A stretch of 32,229 bases of DNA from Opitutaceae bacterium (GCA_025360455.1 JANYCF010000149.1:1-32229), one strand, 5' to 3'. Positions 22,878 to 31,834 are shown, counted from the stretch's first letter. Numbers and translations are program-made. Notes: generated from the sequence alone by a model not told the origin.

Positions 22878-25800
22878 TCAGAACGAAATTGAATTCGTCA
22901 GCGTCCAGATTCGCGGCGGCGGGATGCGGCCCGCCGCCAAGCTACCGTCGGGTTGCACCGTCACGGGGATCAGATCTTTATTCGCGAAAACGTTGTTCAC
23001 GTTGAGCTGGATGCGCCATGTGTATTTCTTGGCGAATTTCCGCTCGTAGCCGAGCCAAAGATCGACGTTGGATTCGGCCGGGCCGAGGTACGGATGGGCG
23101 AAATCATAGACCGGCGCAGTCGGCGTGCTGCCGGCACCGGGCAACACCGGATAACCGACCGCGTCTTGGTCCTGCCAACGATACGCGCCACCGATTTTCC
23201 AGCCCTTGAGCCGGCCTTGGGCGAAGGTGTAGTCGGTGATCAGGTTGAAATGCCACGGCCGCGATTCGGAGACACTGGAATTTTCTTTGGCGCGATAAAT
23301 GGAGTAGGGAATCCAGATATTGTCGCGGTAGTCGTCGCGCACCGTCTGGGGATTTGCCCACGGACCCCACAGCCGCACATCACCGATCACGGCAGGGCGG
23401 TTGGTGCCGGCCACCGGCGTGTTGAAAACCGCCCAGCGTTGCTCAATCCAGGCGGAGACCGATTGGGCGAGATGATAACTTCGGGTGTGAGTTTGAGAGG
23501 CGTTGAAGACGATATTCCAGTTGGGCTTCAGTTGCGCCGAAAACTCATACTCCACGCCCTTCGACCACGTGTCGCCGGTGATCGTCACCCCCAGAAAGGC
23601 CGGATTCACACTGGGAATGCCCGTCGCGTACTTCGTCCGATCGATGCCATAGAGTGCGAAAAAAGCATCGGGCGGCAGATTGGCGAGAAACGCATTGGAA
23701 ATCGCAATCCCATCAGCCTGCGCCTGCGCCCCGGTTTGCGTGGCATCGGCCGACTGATAGCCGCCAACAAAATTATTCAATCCTTCAAGATTTTGCCGGG
23801 CGAACGAATAGCCCCAGATCTCTGAAGCGGTCAGATGCCAGAATCCGCCCAAATCGGGGAGCGCGTCGTTCGCCACCAAGGTGTCGTACCAGTTCACCTT
23901 CAAGCTCAGCCGACCGTCGAACGTGGAAATCCGGAAGCCATAATCCTTCGTTTGACCAACCGGCGGCGCGAGCGGCACGCCGAGCGGATCGATCCGGCCC
24001 GCCTTGGGCTGAAAGTTTTCCGAGTGATTGTAGAAAAGGCTGACTTCCGTGCGGCCGGGAAGTTTGTCGCGAAGAATTTTCGGCACATGCGCGACGACGC
24101 TCCAGCTCACCGAATCGCCGGACACGGTACCGTTGGGACTCGCAGGCAATCGGTAGGCAGGACTGGCAAAATCGGTGCTGTTGTCCGGTTTGAGCGGGGG
24201 CCGGGTCAGAGCGTAACCGCGATCGCGATCATGGCGCAGCCCGACCATCGGCACCACGAGCTCGTCGAAGAGAAAACCCTGCCAGACGAAAGCCTGTGAC
24301 TCCACCTCGTCGCGACGGAGGAACGCACCTAGCGTTTGCGCACGGGCACCGTCCGTATTTTTCGCAACACCAAAGGGCAAATCCTTCCAAGCGTAGGTGC
24401 CGTAATCGAAGTAACGCAAACTCCCGGAACTCACCGGTTGGATGGCCGACAGGCTCGGTAAATTCGCGCCGGCTGCCGAGGTACGATCAGCCAGCGAAGA
24501 CCCGAGGTAATTGAGCGTATTGATTTGGCGGCTGAAAATATCTTTGGTGAAAAAGTAAGGCACGAAAGCATCGTCGGCGATCTGCCCCAGCCAGCTGTAT
24601 TGCTCGACGTCCGCTCTTTCACGGCTCCATAGTCCCGTGAAAACATGGCGACCGAGCACGCGCGTCAGAGGAGAATCGCCCAGCACCTCTTTGAAACGCA
24701 GTTCACCAAAACCGGTGAAACGCTTCGCGTCGCGCGCGGAAGCAAACCAATTCCCCGTGGTACCCGCCGTCTGCAGGAAGACCCGGCCGAAGTTGGGATT
24801 GGGACTGCCATCGAGCCGCTGCGAATTGATGTCCATCGTCAGCGCCGCCCCGTCCGACCCGTTGGTTGCGGCGCGGTGCATCTGCTGCCGGTCGAAAGCC
24901 AATTCAAAGCCGAGCCGGTCATTCAGGAAAGTCTGCGCCAGCGTGACGTTGACGATCTCGTGACCGGACCACTCGCGCTTGTTGGGACCTTCGGGAAGTT
25001 TGCGCACATAATCAAAGATGGTCCGGTCCTGCAGCTGGTTGGTGCCGTAAAGCTTGAACTGCTCGGCGGGGGAAGTGGATTTCGGCAGGTAATCCACCGG
25101 GTTTTTCACCTGAGCCAATCCGTTGAAATTCTGATCCGAACTTGTGATCAGAGCGCTTTGTCCGGAAGTAGGATTGTCGAACACCGCATAGAAGTTGCCG
25201 AATGCGGGCGAGGTCAACCCGGTGACCAGCGAATTCACGGACGGGTCATATTGCCAGGTCGCAGGATTCACCCCGCGCTTGTTCAGCTGGGTGAACCACG
25301 GCGTGATCAGGTCGGTGGGCGGCAAGACGTGCGGACGGTTGGCGTCGATTTTGCCGTGCTCGTAATTCAGACGCAGCGAAGTGCGGGCCGAGCGGTAGCG
25401 GAAGAATTTCGGGTCCCAGCGCAGCGCGCCATAGACGCGCCGGTCGCGGTTGAAAGCGGGCTTCTGCTCATAGTTCGTCCAGTCGTCGAGCTGATCGAAG
25501 CGCAGCGCCAGTTCGTCGGGCAACAGGACACGGTTGAGATCGAGGGTGGCCCGGTGGCTGCCGAAGCTGCCCGTGCTGAACGTGACGGAACCTTCGTTTT
25601 TGAACGCGGCGCTGTTGGTGCTCGCGTTAATGATGCCGGCCGGACTGCCGAGGCCGAAGAGAATGGCATTGGGCCCGCGCTGAATGTCAATGCGGCCGAC
25701 GTTGAACCCATCCCACGCGATGTCGGTGAGAAAGAAATCGCGCGTGTTGTCGGCGGCGGTGAGGCCACGCACCCGCGTGTTGTTTTGCGGAGCAAGCCGG

Positions 25801-26237
25801 GCGGCGGCGTCGCGTTGCACGGCACCCAAAATGCTAAGGCCGGAAAAATTTCCCCGCGAACCACCCACCTCTGTATTGGGCGTATAAACGAGCAAGTCCT
25901 GCGAATTGTGCGAATTCGTGTCCTTGAGAAACTGCGATGTCACCACCGAGATGGCGGAGCCGACGTCTTTCAACTCGGTGCGAATGCGCGTGGCCGCCAT
26001 CGTGGCCGTGGCCTCGTAGCTATCGCGATCTTCGGAAGCGGAAACGACAAAGGGATCAAGGACGGTGATCTCATCGCGGTCCGAGTCATAGCCCGACACC
26101 CGTGAATCTGCCGACCGATCCGTTTTCTGGGCAAGAACAGCCAGAGGCAGATCGAAAAACAAAACGGCCAAAGCGAACGCATAAATAGCGGCGCGGCGAG
26201 AGCGCGCTAAAATCAGGGGCGTGGATGGAGTAGTCAT
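22878..26237 (-). CDS. TonB-dependent outer-membrane receptor
   Basis: A 1119-aa outer-membrane receptor that imports a ligand with energy from TonB-ExbBD. The signal peptide is residues 1-35 ('RRAAIYAFALAVLFFDLPLA', then cleavage near 'VLA|Q'). The mature N-terminus has 'ITVLDPFVVSASED', typical of Opitutaceae receptors. The plug runs to about residue 230 ('TELKDVGSAISVVTSQFLKD', 'NTRVRGLTAADNTRDFFLTD', 'IDIQRGPNAILFGLGSPAGI', the last being the most conserved plug motif). A beta-barrel follows, ending in the usual aromatic residue ('TLTNSISF'). The ATG at 26237 is used because the upstream in-frame codon is TTG (26258). The gene lies downstream of the TIR-TPR gene but has its own ECF-type promoter at 26288-26314. 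The ligand cannot be told; no sugar-specific genes are nearby. Confidence 0.94.
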   Translation of the reverse strand: MTTPSTPLILARSRRAAIYAFALAVLFFDLPLAVLAQKTDRSADSRVSGYDSDRDEITVLDPFVVSASEDRDSYEATATMAATRIRTELKDVGSAISVVTSQFLKDTNSHNSQDLLVYTPNTEVGGSRGNFSGLSILGAVQRDAAARLAPQNNTRVRGLTAADNTRDFFLTDIAWDGFNVGRIDIQRGPNAILFGLGSPAGIINASTNSAAFKNEGSVTFSTGSFGSHRATLDLNRVLLPDELALRFDQLDDWTNYEQKPAFNRDRRVYGALRWDPKFFRYRSARTSLRLNYEHGKIDANRPHVLPPTDLITPWFTQLNKRGVNPATWQYDPSVNSLVTGLTSPAFGNFYAVFDNPTSGQSALITSSDQNFNGLAQVKNPVDYLPKSTSPAEQFKLYGTNQLQDRTIFDYVRKLPEGPNKREWSGHEIVNVTLAQTFLNDRLGFELAFDRQQMHRAATNGSDGAALTMDINSQRLDGSPNPNFGRVFLQTAGTTGNWFASARDAKRFTGFGELRFKEVLGDSPLTRVLGRHVFTGLWSRERADVEQYSWLGQIADDAFVPYFFTKDIFSRQINTLNYLGSSLADRTSAAGANLPSLSAIQPVSSGSLRYFDYGTYAWKDLPFGVAKNTDGARAQTLGAFLRRDEVESQAFVWQGFLFDELVVPMVGLRHDRDRGYALTRPPLKPDNSTDFASPAYRLPASPNGTVSGDSVSWSVVAHVPKILRDKLPGRTEVSLFYNHSENFQPKAGRIDPLGVPLAPPVGQTKDYGFRISTFDGRLSLKVNWYDTLVANDALPDLGGFWHLTASEIWGYSFARQNLEGLNNFVGGYQSADATQTGAQAQADGIAISNAFLANLPPDAFFALYGIDRTKYATGIPSVNPAFLGVTITGDTWSKGVEYEFSAQLKPNWNIVFNASQTHTRSYHLAQSVSAWIEQRWAVFNTPVAGTNRPAVIGDVRLWGPWANPQTVRDDYRDNIWIPYSIYRAKENSSVSESRPWHFNLITDYTFAQGRLKGWKIGGAYRWQDQDAVGYPVLPGAGSTPTAPVYDFAHPYLGPAESNVDLWLGYERKFAKKYTWRIQLNVNNVFANKDLIPVTVQPDGSLAAGRIPPPRIWTLTNSISF

Positions 26238-26287
26238 GTCGGGTCGAAATGAGGACAACGGCCCAAGGAGACGGTTGTCCTACCCTA

Positions 26288-26314
26288 CTAACCGGTTTTT
26301 CGAGGAAGGTTACA
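26288..26314 (-). promoter_or_regulatory. ECF-type promoter before the TonB receptor
   Basis: On the minus strand: TGTAACC (26308-26314), a 14-bp spacer, then GGTTAG (26288-26293). Expected start near 26280, giving a leader of about 43 nt. Same motif and spacing as before the kinase and TIR-TPR genes. Confidence 0.6.
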
Positions 26315-26384
26315 GGGCAAGACGAACTATCTCCACCCTCAAATACAGGGTTTCTTCTGCGATCAGTTGGATGTCCGCCCTTCC

Positions 26385-28595
26385 TCAAAAGAGCGGCGCG
26401 TTATTTTTCGGGTCGTTGAGGATCAGTTCGAAACGCGGATCATTCTGCAGCGGCCACAGGCCGATCTGGTGGCGCAGGACGTGGACGTTGGCTTCGTGGA
26501 TATCACCTGACTTGGAAAGCGTTCGCGCCAGCTCAGCCAACGCGGTGTCCTGGTCGCCGCTCCACGCGTACAACATCGTGAAATTCAACCAAGGCGCGAG
26601 CTGCCGCGCTTTGTTCTCGGCCGCTTTTGCCTCCGGCTGATTGCCCAGCATCGCCTGAATCAATGCGAGATCCGCCCATTTTCGATAGCTGTCGGATTCG
26701 GTGACGAGCGCCGACGCGAGTTGATCGCGATTTTGTTCGAGCAAGGGCCGCGCCCGTTCCGGTTGACCCAACACGATCAGCGCCTGCGCGACGACAATGC
26801 GGTCGAGACGCGCCGTGGCCGGAGCGAAGCGCCAGTGGTCGCGACTTTCCTCCCACAGGCGAACCAGTCCGGCGGCATCGCCCGACGTATAAGCCCAGTG
26901 GGCCAGCGCCATGATCGCATCCGGATCGGAACGGCGCGCCTCGGCGGGAATTTGCGCGAGGAACGATTCCATCGGACCGGCCGCACCGCGCGCAAGAAAC
27001 GGAATGAAGGCGACATGCGCAGCACGCAGGGTGTTGACCGGAAGCAACGCGTTGGCCTCGGCCGCGAGCGCAAGGGCTTCGTCGAAGTGCCGCCCACCGA
27101 GATACAGGTCACTCATACTGGAGAGCAGCAGTTCGTTGCGCGGATCGAGCCGCCGCGCCTGCTGATAATAGCGCAACGCCTCGCGGGGATCTTTTGTTTT
27201 CCACGCCCGCATCAGCAACGTCTGCGGATTATTCGGGTAAAGCCTCACCAGCCGTTTCACTTGGACGGCATAATCGGCCTGATCGCCCGTCGCCTGCCGA
27301 TAGTGCGCCAACGCGATGATTACCTCCGCCTCGTCGGGGGCGAGTTGCACGGCGGTATCGATCGCGCGCTTCGCTTGCGCGAGACGGCCTGCGGTGTGAT
27401 CGAGGTAGTCGTGGGTGTTAAGGTGCAGGCGAGCAAGCTCCGCCCACGCGAGCGCGAAGTGCGGATCGAGTTGCACCGCGCGTTCGAAAAACGGCAAGGC
27501 CTGCCCGAGCATTTCCATCGTATGGCCCCCGCTGCGCATCACATCACGACCGCGCAGAAAACTGTCGTAGGCGGCGACATTTTCCGTCGGCCGGGCGTCG
27601 AGTCGCGCCAGATCCTGCGGTGACAGTGCGGCGTGCAATGCGGCCGCGATTTCCTTCGCCAACGCGGCCTGGATGGCAAACACGTCATCCAGCTCGCGAT
27701 CATAGGCCTTGGCCCAAAGATGTTGATCCGTCCGCGTGTCAATCAACTGGCCGGTCACGCGGACTTTGTTGCCGATGCGCCGCACGCTACCCTCGAGAAT
27801 AAACGCCACCCTGAGCTCGCGCCCGATCTGTTGCATCGTTTTTTTCGTGTCGCGATAACCCATCACCGATGTGCGCGAGATGACTTCCAGATCCCCAATC
27901 AAAGCGAGGCTGGTCAGAATATCCTCCTGCACCCCATCGGCGAAGTAAGCGTTGTCTTTGCTCTCACTCATGTTGGTGAACGGCAGCACGGCGATGGATT
28001 TGCTGCCGGTCACCGGCGGAGGCGCTGTCGTGGGCGTCCGCAGCGCGAACCACCCGCTACCGGCCGCGAGCGCGAGAATGAGCGCCGTAATCAACGTTCC
28101 TCTCCGGAATTTTTTTAGCGGCGACTGAGAAAATGGGATACCCGTGCGCCCTGACACCGATTCGCCCGTCAACAGCCGTTGCACCTGTCGCACAAATTTT
28201 CCGTCGGTTTGACCCGCCGGCAGACGCGTCCACTGCCGCTCCCGAAAACGATCGGGCACGCGCGCGGCGACGTCAGGCGTGTCGTCGATCACCACCGGGA
28301 ATAGAAACGGGTGGTCGTCGGCCATCAGGTGGGAGCGGTCCACCGCGAGTTTCCATTCGAGCCGAAAATAACCTTCGGGTCGCACCTGGGTGTTGGCCGA
28401 AATCACCGGAATAATCAGTGCGCACTCCTGGATTTGCCGGCGGATTTTTGTATCCCAGGCATCGCCGCCGCGCAATTCATCACGATCGAACCACACTTCG
28501 ATGCCCACAGCGCGCAACGCCTCCGCGAGACATTGCACTGCCACGGTATCTTGGGAAGCGTAGCTCAGAAAAACAGCAGGAGTGGGATCGGGCAT
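26385..28595 (-). CDS. TIR-domain, single-TM, TPR-repeat protein
   Basis: A 736-aa protein in three parts. Residues 5-140 are a TIR domain: 'AVFLSYASQDTVAVQCLAEA', 'VWFDRDELRGGDAWDTKIRR' and 'CALIIPVISAN'. Glu80 in 'YFRLEWKLAVD' lies where NADase-active TIRs carry the catalytic Glu. A membrane segment lies at about 166-186, placing TIR in the cytoplasm. From 200 comes an 'SIAVLPFTNMSESKDNAYFA' segment with 'LEVISRTSVMGYRDT', a domain otherwise found in adenylate-cyclase/CadC-like proteins. The rest (about 330-736) has TPR repeats, such as 'LDPHFALAWAELARLH' and 'LYPNNPQTLLMRAWKTKDP'. It is not a typical defence TIR gene: there is no SIR2, STING or Thoeris partner. It shares a promoter type with the kinase and TonB genes, so a signalling role is more likely. 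Confidence 0.9.
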   Translation of the reverse strand: MPDPTPAVFLSYASQDTVAVQCLAEALRAVGIEVWFDRDELRGGDAWDTKIRRQIQECALIIPVISANTQVRPEGYFRLEWKLAVDRSHLMADDHPFLFPVVIDDTPDVAARVPDRFRERQWTRLPAGQTDGKFVRQVQRLLTGESVSGRTGIPFSQSPLKKFRRGTLITALILALAAGSGWFALRTPTTAPPPVTGSKSIAVLPFTNMSESKDNAYFADGVQEDILTSLALIGDLEVISRTSVMGYRDTKKTMQQIGRELRVAFILEGSVRRIGNKVRVTGQLIDTRTDQHLWAKAYDRELDDVFAIQAALAKEIAAALHAALSPQDLARLDARPTENVAAYDSFLRGRDVMRSGGHTMEMLGQALPFFERAVQLDPHFALAWAELARLHLNTHDYLDHTAGRLAQAKRAIDTAVQLAPDEAEVIIALAHYRQATGDQADYAVQVKRLVRLYPNNPQTLLMRAWKTKDPREALRYYQQARRLDPRNELLLSSMSDLYLGGRHFDEALALAAEANALLPVNTLRAAHVAFIPFLARGAAGPMESFLAQIPAEARRSDPDAIMALAHWAYTSGDAAGLVRLWEESRDHWRFAPATARLDRIVVAQALIVLGQPERARPLLEQNRDQLASALVTESDSYRKWADLALIQAMLGNQPEAKAAENKARQLAPWLNFTMLYAWSGDQDTALAELARTLSKSGDIHEANVHVLRHQIGLWPLQNDPRFELILNDPKNNAPLF

Positions 28596-28639
28596 AGCAC
28601 GGCAGACGACAAGTCAGCTGCCGGCTACCCAACGCGGCT

Positions 28640-28666
28640 CTAACGAAAAATCTACCGGAGGTTACA
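28640..28666 (-). promoter_or_regulatory. ECF-type promoter before the TIR-TPR gene
   Basis: On the minus strand: TGTAACC (28660-28666), a 14-bp spacer, then CGTTAG (28640-28645). Expected start near 28632, giving a leader of about 37 nt. It is divergent from the weaker site at 28719. Confidence 0.6.
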
Positions 28667-28718
28667 GGCGGAGTGAGAAAAATATGACGACGCCACCTCA
28701 GCCAATTTATTCCGGGTG

Positions 28719-28745
28719 CGTAACCTTGCCGGATGAATCCTGTAG
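28719..28745 (+). promoter_or_regulatory. weaker ECF-type promoter before the haloperoxidase-like gene
   Basis: CGTAACC (28719-28725), a 14-bp spacer, then CTGTAG (28740-28745). GTAACCTT and TAGAAC line up with the kinase promoter at the same distances, but the -10 differs at two positions and the -35 at one. The leader would be about 75 nt. Confidence 0.4.
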
Positions 28746-28827
28746 AACGCTGCGGACGGACATTTGTTTTCCGGCGGCAACTTCCGCTCCGCCACCCACC
28801 ATCCGGAAAACGCAACACACCTCAGTC

Positions 28828-30150
28828 ATGAAAGCTACTCGTACTGTATTGTCTCCGCTCCGGTTGATCATCACCGGAGCGTGCTTGTTGGGCGCCGTCC
28901 TCAGCTCCGCCTTCGCCGACGCCGTCACCGATTGGAACACGGCCTTCGAAAATTCCCTGATCCTCCCACCCGCCTCGCCAAACGAGCGCGGGCCGGCTGT
29001 GCCGAGCCGCCCGTGGGCCATCATGCACGCCGCCATGTTCGACGCAGTGAATGGCATTGCCCGCAAATATGAAAAACTACACGTCACCGATACCGCGCCC
29101 TGGGGCGCCAACGCCGAAGCCGCCGCGATCCAGGCGGCTTACACTGTGCTGTCCGCCCTGCGCCCGAATTCGCAGGCGGCGTGGGACGCCCAGTTGACCA
29201 CTTCACTCGCCACGTTGCCGAGTAATCCCAGTTTCGCGCAATCCATCACGCGCGGACGGGACTGGGGCACGACGGTTGCCAATGCCATCATCGCTTGGCG
29301 CGCCGCTGACAACAGCACGCCGAGCCCGCCGCAAGCACCGTTTGTCGGCATTACCAACGTGGGTTTCTGGCGCCACTCGTCCAACGCCGTTTCCCCCACC
29401 GCCGGCTATGCCAACCTCGTCACCGTACCATTCTTGCTCGCCGATCCGATGGCCTTCGACCCCGGCCCGCCCTATGGCTTCGCCAATCGCGCCGATGCCC
29501 TCGCCAGCGCCGCTTACGCGGCCGACGTGAATGAATCCATCTTGAGCGGTGGGGCCACGAGCAGCGTGCGCACCGCGGCGGAAACCGACGAAGCGCTCTT
29601 CAACAACGCCTGCGATCTCGCCAGTTTAAACCACCTGTTGCGCTCCCAGTTATCCCCCCAGGCCCGGTTGGTGGACAACGCGCGCGCCTTCGCCCTCCTC
29701 AATATGAGCTGGTTTGACACGAGCATTGTCCTCTTTCGCGTGAAATATCTGCATCAGTTCTGGCGGCCGTTTCAAGCCATCAACAATGCCGATTTGGACA
29801 ACAACGCCGCAACGACCAAGCCGATGGTCGCGTGGACCTCGTTCCGGCCCACGCCGCCGCATCCCGAATATATTTCAGCGCACGTCACGCTCTTCACCAC
29901 GTTACTCCGCGTGACCGCGCGTCTGGCCGGTGACTACCATAGCGTAAACATCTACGCGGCGGCCAATCCGGTGCCACACACCTACGACAGCCTCGCCGCG
30001 ATTTCCGACACCACCGTCGATGCCCGCGTGCACATGGGTTTCCACTTCCGTGAGACATGCGAAATCAGCCAGGTCCTCGGGCGCGAGCTCGGCGATCACT
30101 TCGTGGAAAACTATCTGGAGCCCCGCGGCCACCGGCACTGCCACCGCTAA
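28828..30150 (+). CDS. secreted vanadium-dependent haloperoxidase / PAP2-type phosphatase
   Basis: A 440-aa exported protein of the vanadium haloperoxidase / acid phosphatase superfamily. A signal peptide covers residues 1-30 ('LIITGACLLGAVLSSAFA|D'). The vanadate/phosphate-binding residues are visible: K306-x6-R313-P314 ('KYLHQFWRP'), S350-A351-H352 ('PEYISAH') and R400-x3-G404-x-H406 ('RVHMGFHFRE'). The usual motif is S-G-H, so A351 is a common variant. An early 'RPWAIMHAAMFDAVN' helix is shared with bacterial haloperoxidase-like proteins. Peroxidase and phosphatase activity cannot be told apart by eye. The frame is open upstream to 28582, but the ATG at 28828 directly precedes the signal peptide. 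It is divergent from the TIR-TPR gene and followed by a terminator. Confidence 0.88.
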   Translation: MKATRTVLSPLRLIITGACLLGAVLSSAFADAVTDWNTAFENSLILPPASPNERGPAVPSRPWAIMHAAMFDAVNGIARKYEKLHVTDTAPWGANAEAAAIQAAYTVLSALRPNSQAAWDAQLTTSLATLPSNPSFAQSITRGRDWGTTVANAIIAWRAADNSTPSPPQAPFVGITNVGFWRHSSNAVSPTAGYANLVTVPFLLADPMAFDPGPPYGFANRADALASAAYAADVNESILSGGATSSVRTAAETDEALFNNACDLASLNHLLRSQLSPQARLVDNARAFALLNMSWFDTSIVLFRVKYLHQFWRPFQAINNADLDNNAATTKPMVAWTSFRPTPPHPEYISAHVTLFTTLLRVTARLAGDYHSVNIYAAANPVPHTYDSLAAISDTTVDARVHMGFHFRETCEISQVLGRELGDHFVENYLEPRGHRHCHR

Positions 30151-30214
30151 AATTCCCGATGCGTTCTCTAGGTGGTCCATTTGTCGGAGCCCGCGAGTCG
30201 AGTCAATTAGGGGG

Positions 30215-30246
30215 AAGCCCGCCGAAAAGTATTCGGCGGGCTTTTC
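30215..30246 (+). terminator. Rho-independent terminator
   Basis: A perfect 10-bp stem, GCCCGCCGAA (30217-30226) with TTCGGCGGGC (30232-30241), and a 5-nt loop. AA before and TT after extend it to 12 bp, and the RNA then runs into TTTTC. It ends the haloperoxidase-like transcript. Confidence 0.9.
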
Positions 30247-30367
30247 ATTCTGCATCGTTGAGGACGCGAAGCGAAAAGCGTGCCTGCCAATACCCGGATA
30301 TCAACAGATCGTCCGCCCCCTTGATCCCATTGGCTATCCTCGTCTTGGGGAAAACCGGTGAAGACTG

Positions 30368-30403
30368 CTCGGTTAACGACAGTTTTCGTTTTACTTAACC
30401 AAG
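30368..30403. promoter_or_regulatory. candidate operator before bioA
   Basis: CTCGGTTAAC (30368-30377) and CTTAACCAAG (30394-30403) form an inverted repeat matching at 8 of 10 positions with a 16-bp spacer, 37 bp before the bioA ATG. It recalls a BirA operator in size and spacer, but the half-sites point the other way (BirA sites read ...AACC-N-GGTT...). A different repressor is therefore more likely. No other feature was seen in 30247-30367. Confidence 0.35.
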
Positions 30404-30439
30404 ATACTGGCCAGCTTTCGGCGTTGCCTAAAGCTCGTC

Positions 30440-31825
30440 ATGTTATCGACCCTGCCAGTCACCGCTGAACCATCCTCCCGTGTCGATCCGACCCTGGCGG
30501 CGGATCGGCAGCATGTGTGGCATCCGTTCACGCAAATGCAGGAGTATTTTGCGCAGCCGGCCCTGGCGATTGCCTCGGGCCAGGGCGGCTGGCTGACGGA
30601 TACGGCGGGGAAAACTTATCTCGATGGCAATGCCTCGGTCTGGACCAATGTTCACGGGCACAACGATCCCGATCTGAACGCCGCCCTGCGCACGCAACTC
30701 GGGCAGGTCGCCCACTCGACCATGCTCGGGCTGACCCATCCGGTGGGCGCGGAACTGGCGGCGGAATTATCGGCGCTCGCGCCCGCGGGATTGAGCCGCA
30801 CATTTTTCAGCGACAACGGTTCCAATGCCGTCGAGATCGCGCTCAAACTCAGCTTTCAATACTGGCAGCTCACCGGCCGGCCGGAAAAAATCGGGGTGAT
30901 CGGCATGGCCGGCGGTTATCACGGCGACACCTTTGGCGCGATGGCGGTAGGCGATAGCGGATTTTTTCATGACCGTTTCCGACCTTGGTGTTTCCCAGCA
31001 CACCATTTCGCCGCGCCGAGTTGTCGCGAATGGGGCGGAAAAATTCGGGCCGCCAATACCACCGCAAGTTTGGCCAGTCTGCAGGCGCTGCTTGCGGAGC
31101 ATGCCGGCACCACGGCCTGCTTGATCATAGAGCCCTCGGTGCAAGGTGCGGCCGGGATGCGCCTGCAACCGCCGGGCTTCATTCGCGAAGTTGCCGCGTT
31201 GTGCCGCGCACACAAGGTGCATTTAATTCTCGATGAAGTATTCGTGGCGTTTGGCCGCCTCGGTTCGATGCTTGTCTGTACGGAGGAAGGAGTGACGCCG
31301 GATTTTCTCTGCCTCGCGAAAGGCCTGACCGCGGGCTATCTCCCGCTGGCGGCCACGCTCGCGCGGGAAGAGATTTTCTCGGCGTTCCTCGGATCGTATG
31401 AAAGTGGCCGAGCGTTCTACCACGGACATACGTTCACGGGCAACCCGCTGGCGGCGGCAGTCGCACTCGCAAACATTCGCAAGCTCCGCGCCTTGATCAG
31501 CGCGGGCACACTGCGCAGCCGCAGCGCTTGCTTCGGCCGGCTCATCGATGACACTTTTTTCTCGCACCCGCATGTGCGAGATATTCGCCAACGCGGTTTC
31601 ACGGCTGCGCTCGACCTCGCACCATCACGCGAAGGCACGGCAACGTTTCCGGTGGCTGACCGCGTCGGTTTGCAAATCTGCCTCCGCGCCCGCGAGCACG
31701 GGCTGCTGTTGCGTCCGCTCGGCGACACTCTCCTGCTTGTACCGCCGCTTTGCCTCAGCGAAGTTGAGCTGGGCGAACTCGTTCACCGCACTCTCCAAGC
31801 CATCAACGATATTCTCCCCAACTGA
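30440..31825 (+). CDS. bioA: adenosylmethionine-8-amino-7-oxononanoate aminotransferase
   Basis: A 461-aa PLP enzyme of biotin synthesis that transfers an amino group from SAM to 7-keto-8-aminopelargonate to give 7,8-diaminopelargonate. The N-terminus has 'HVWHPFTQMQEY', the BioA-specific start. The PLP-phosphate segment 'FSDNGSNAVEIALKLS' is clear, 'GGYHGDTFGAMAVGD' follows, and the Schiff-base lysine is Lys294 in 'LCLAKGLTAGYLPLAAT'. 'YHGHTFTGNPLAAAVALANI' is also conserved. Length fits BioA (430-460 aa). The ATG at 30440 follows the 'AAAGCTCGTC' leader without a clear ribosome-binding site. It is the first gene of a biotin unit, with bioB 9 bp downstream. Confidence 0.95.
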   Translation: MLSTLPVTAEPSSRVDPTLAADRQHVWHPFTQMQEYFAQPALAIASGQGGWLTDTAGKTYLDGNASVWTNVHGHNDPDLNAALRTQLGQVAHSTMLGLTHPVGAELAAELSALAPAGLSRTFFSDNGSNAVEIALKLSFQYWQLTGRPEKIGVIGMAGGYHGDTFGAMAVGDSGFFHDRFRPWCFPAHHFAAPSCREWGGKIRAANTTASLASLQALLAEHAGTTACLIIEPSVQGAAGMRLQPPGFIREVAALCRAHKVHLILDEVFVAFGRLGSMLVCTEEGVTPDFLCLAKGLTAGYLPLAATLAREEIFSAFLGSYESGRAFYHGHTFTGNPLAAAVALANIRKLRALISAGTLRSRSACFGRLIDDTFFSHPHVRDIRQRGFTAALDLAPSREGTATFPVADRVGLQICLRAREHGLLLRPLGDTLLLVPPLCLSEVELGELVHRTLQAINDILPN

Positions 31826-31834
31826 TTTTCTCCC

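Noticed and set aside
24645-26105. 486-codon plus-strand open frame opposite the TonB receptor
   Set aside because: It is antisense to a clear TonB receptor with signal peptide and conserved plug, and its composition (long R/G/V runs) is that of a mirror frame in GC-rich DNA.
30368-30403. BirA operator
   Set aside because: The half-sites are in the opposite order to the known BirA site; kept only as an unassigned inverted repeat.
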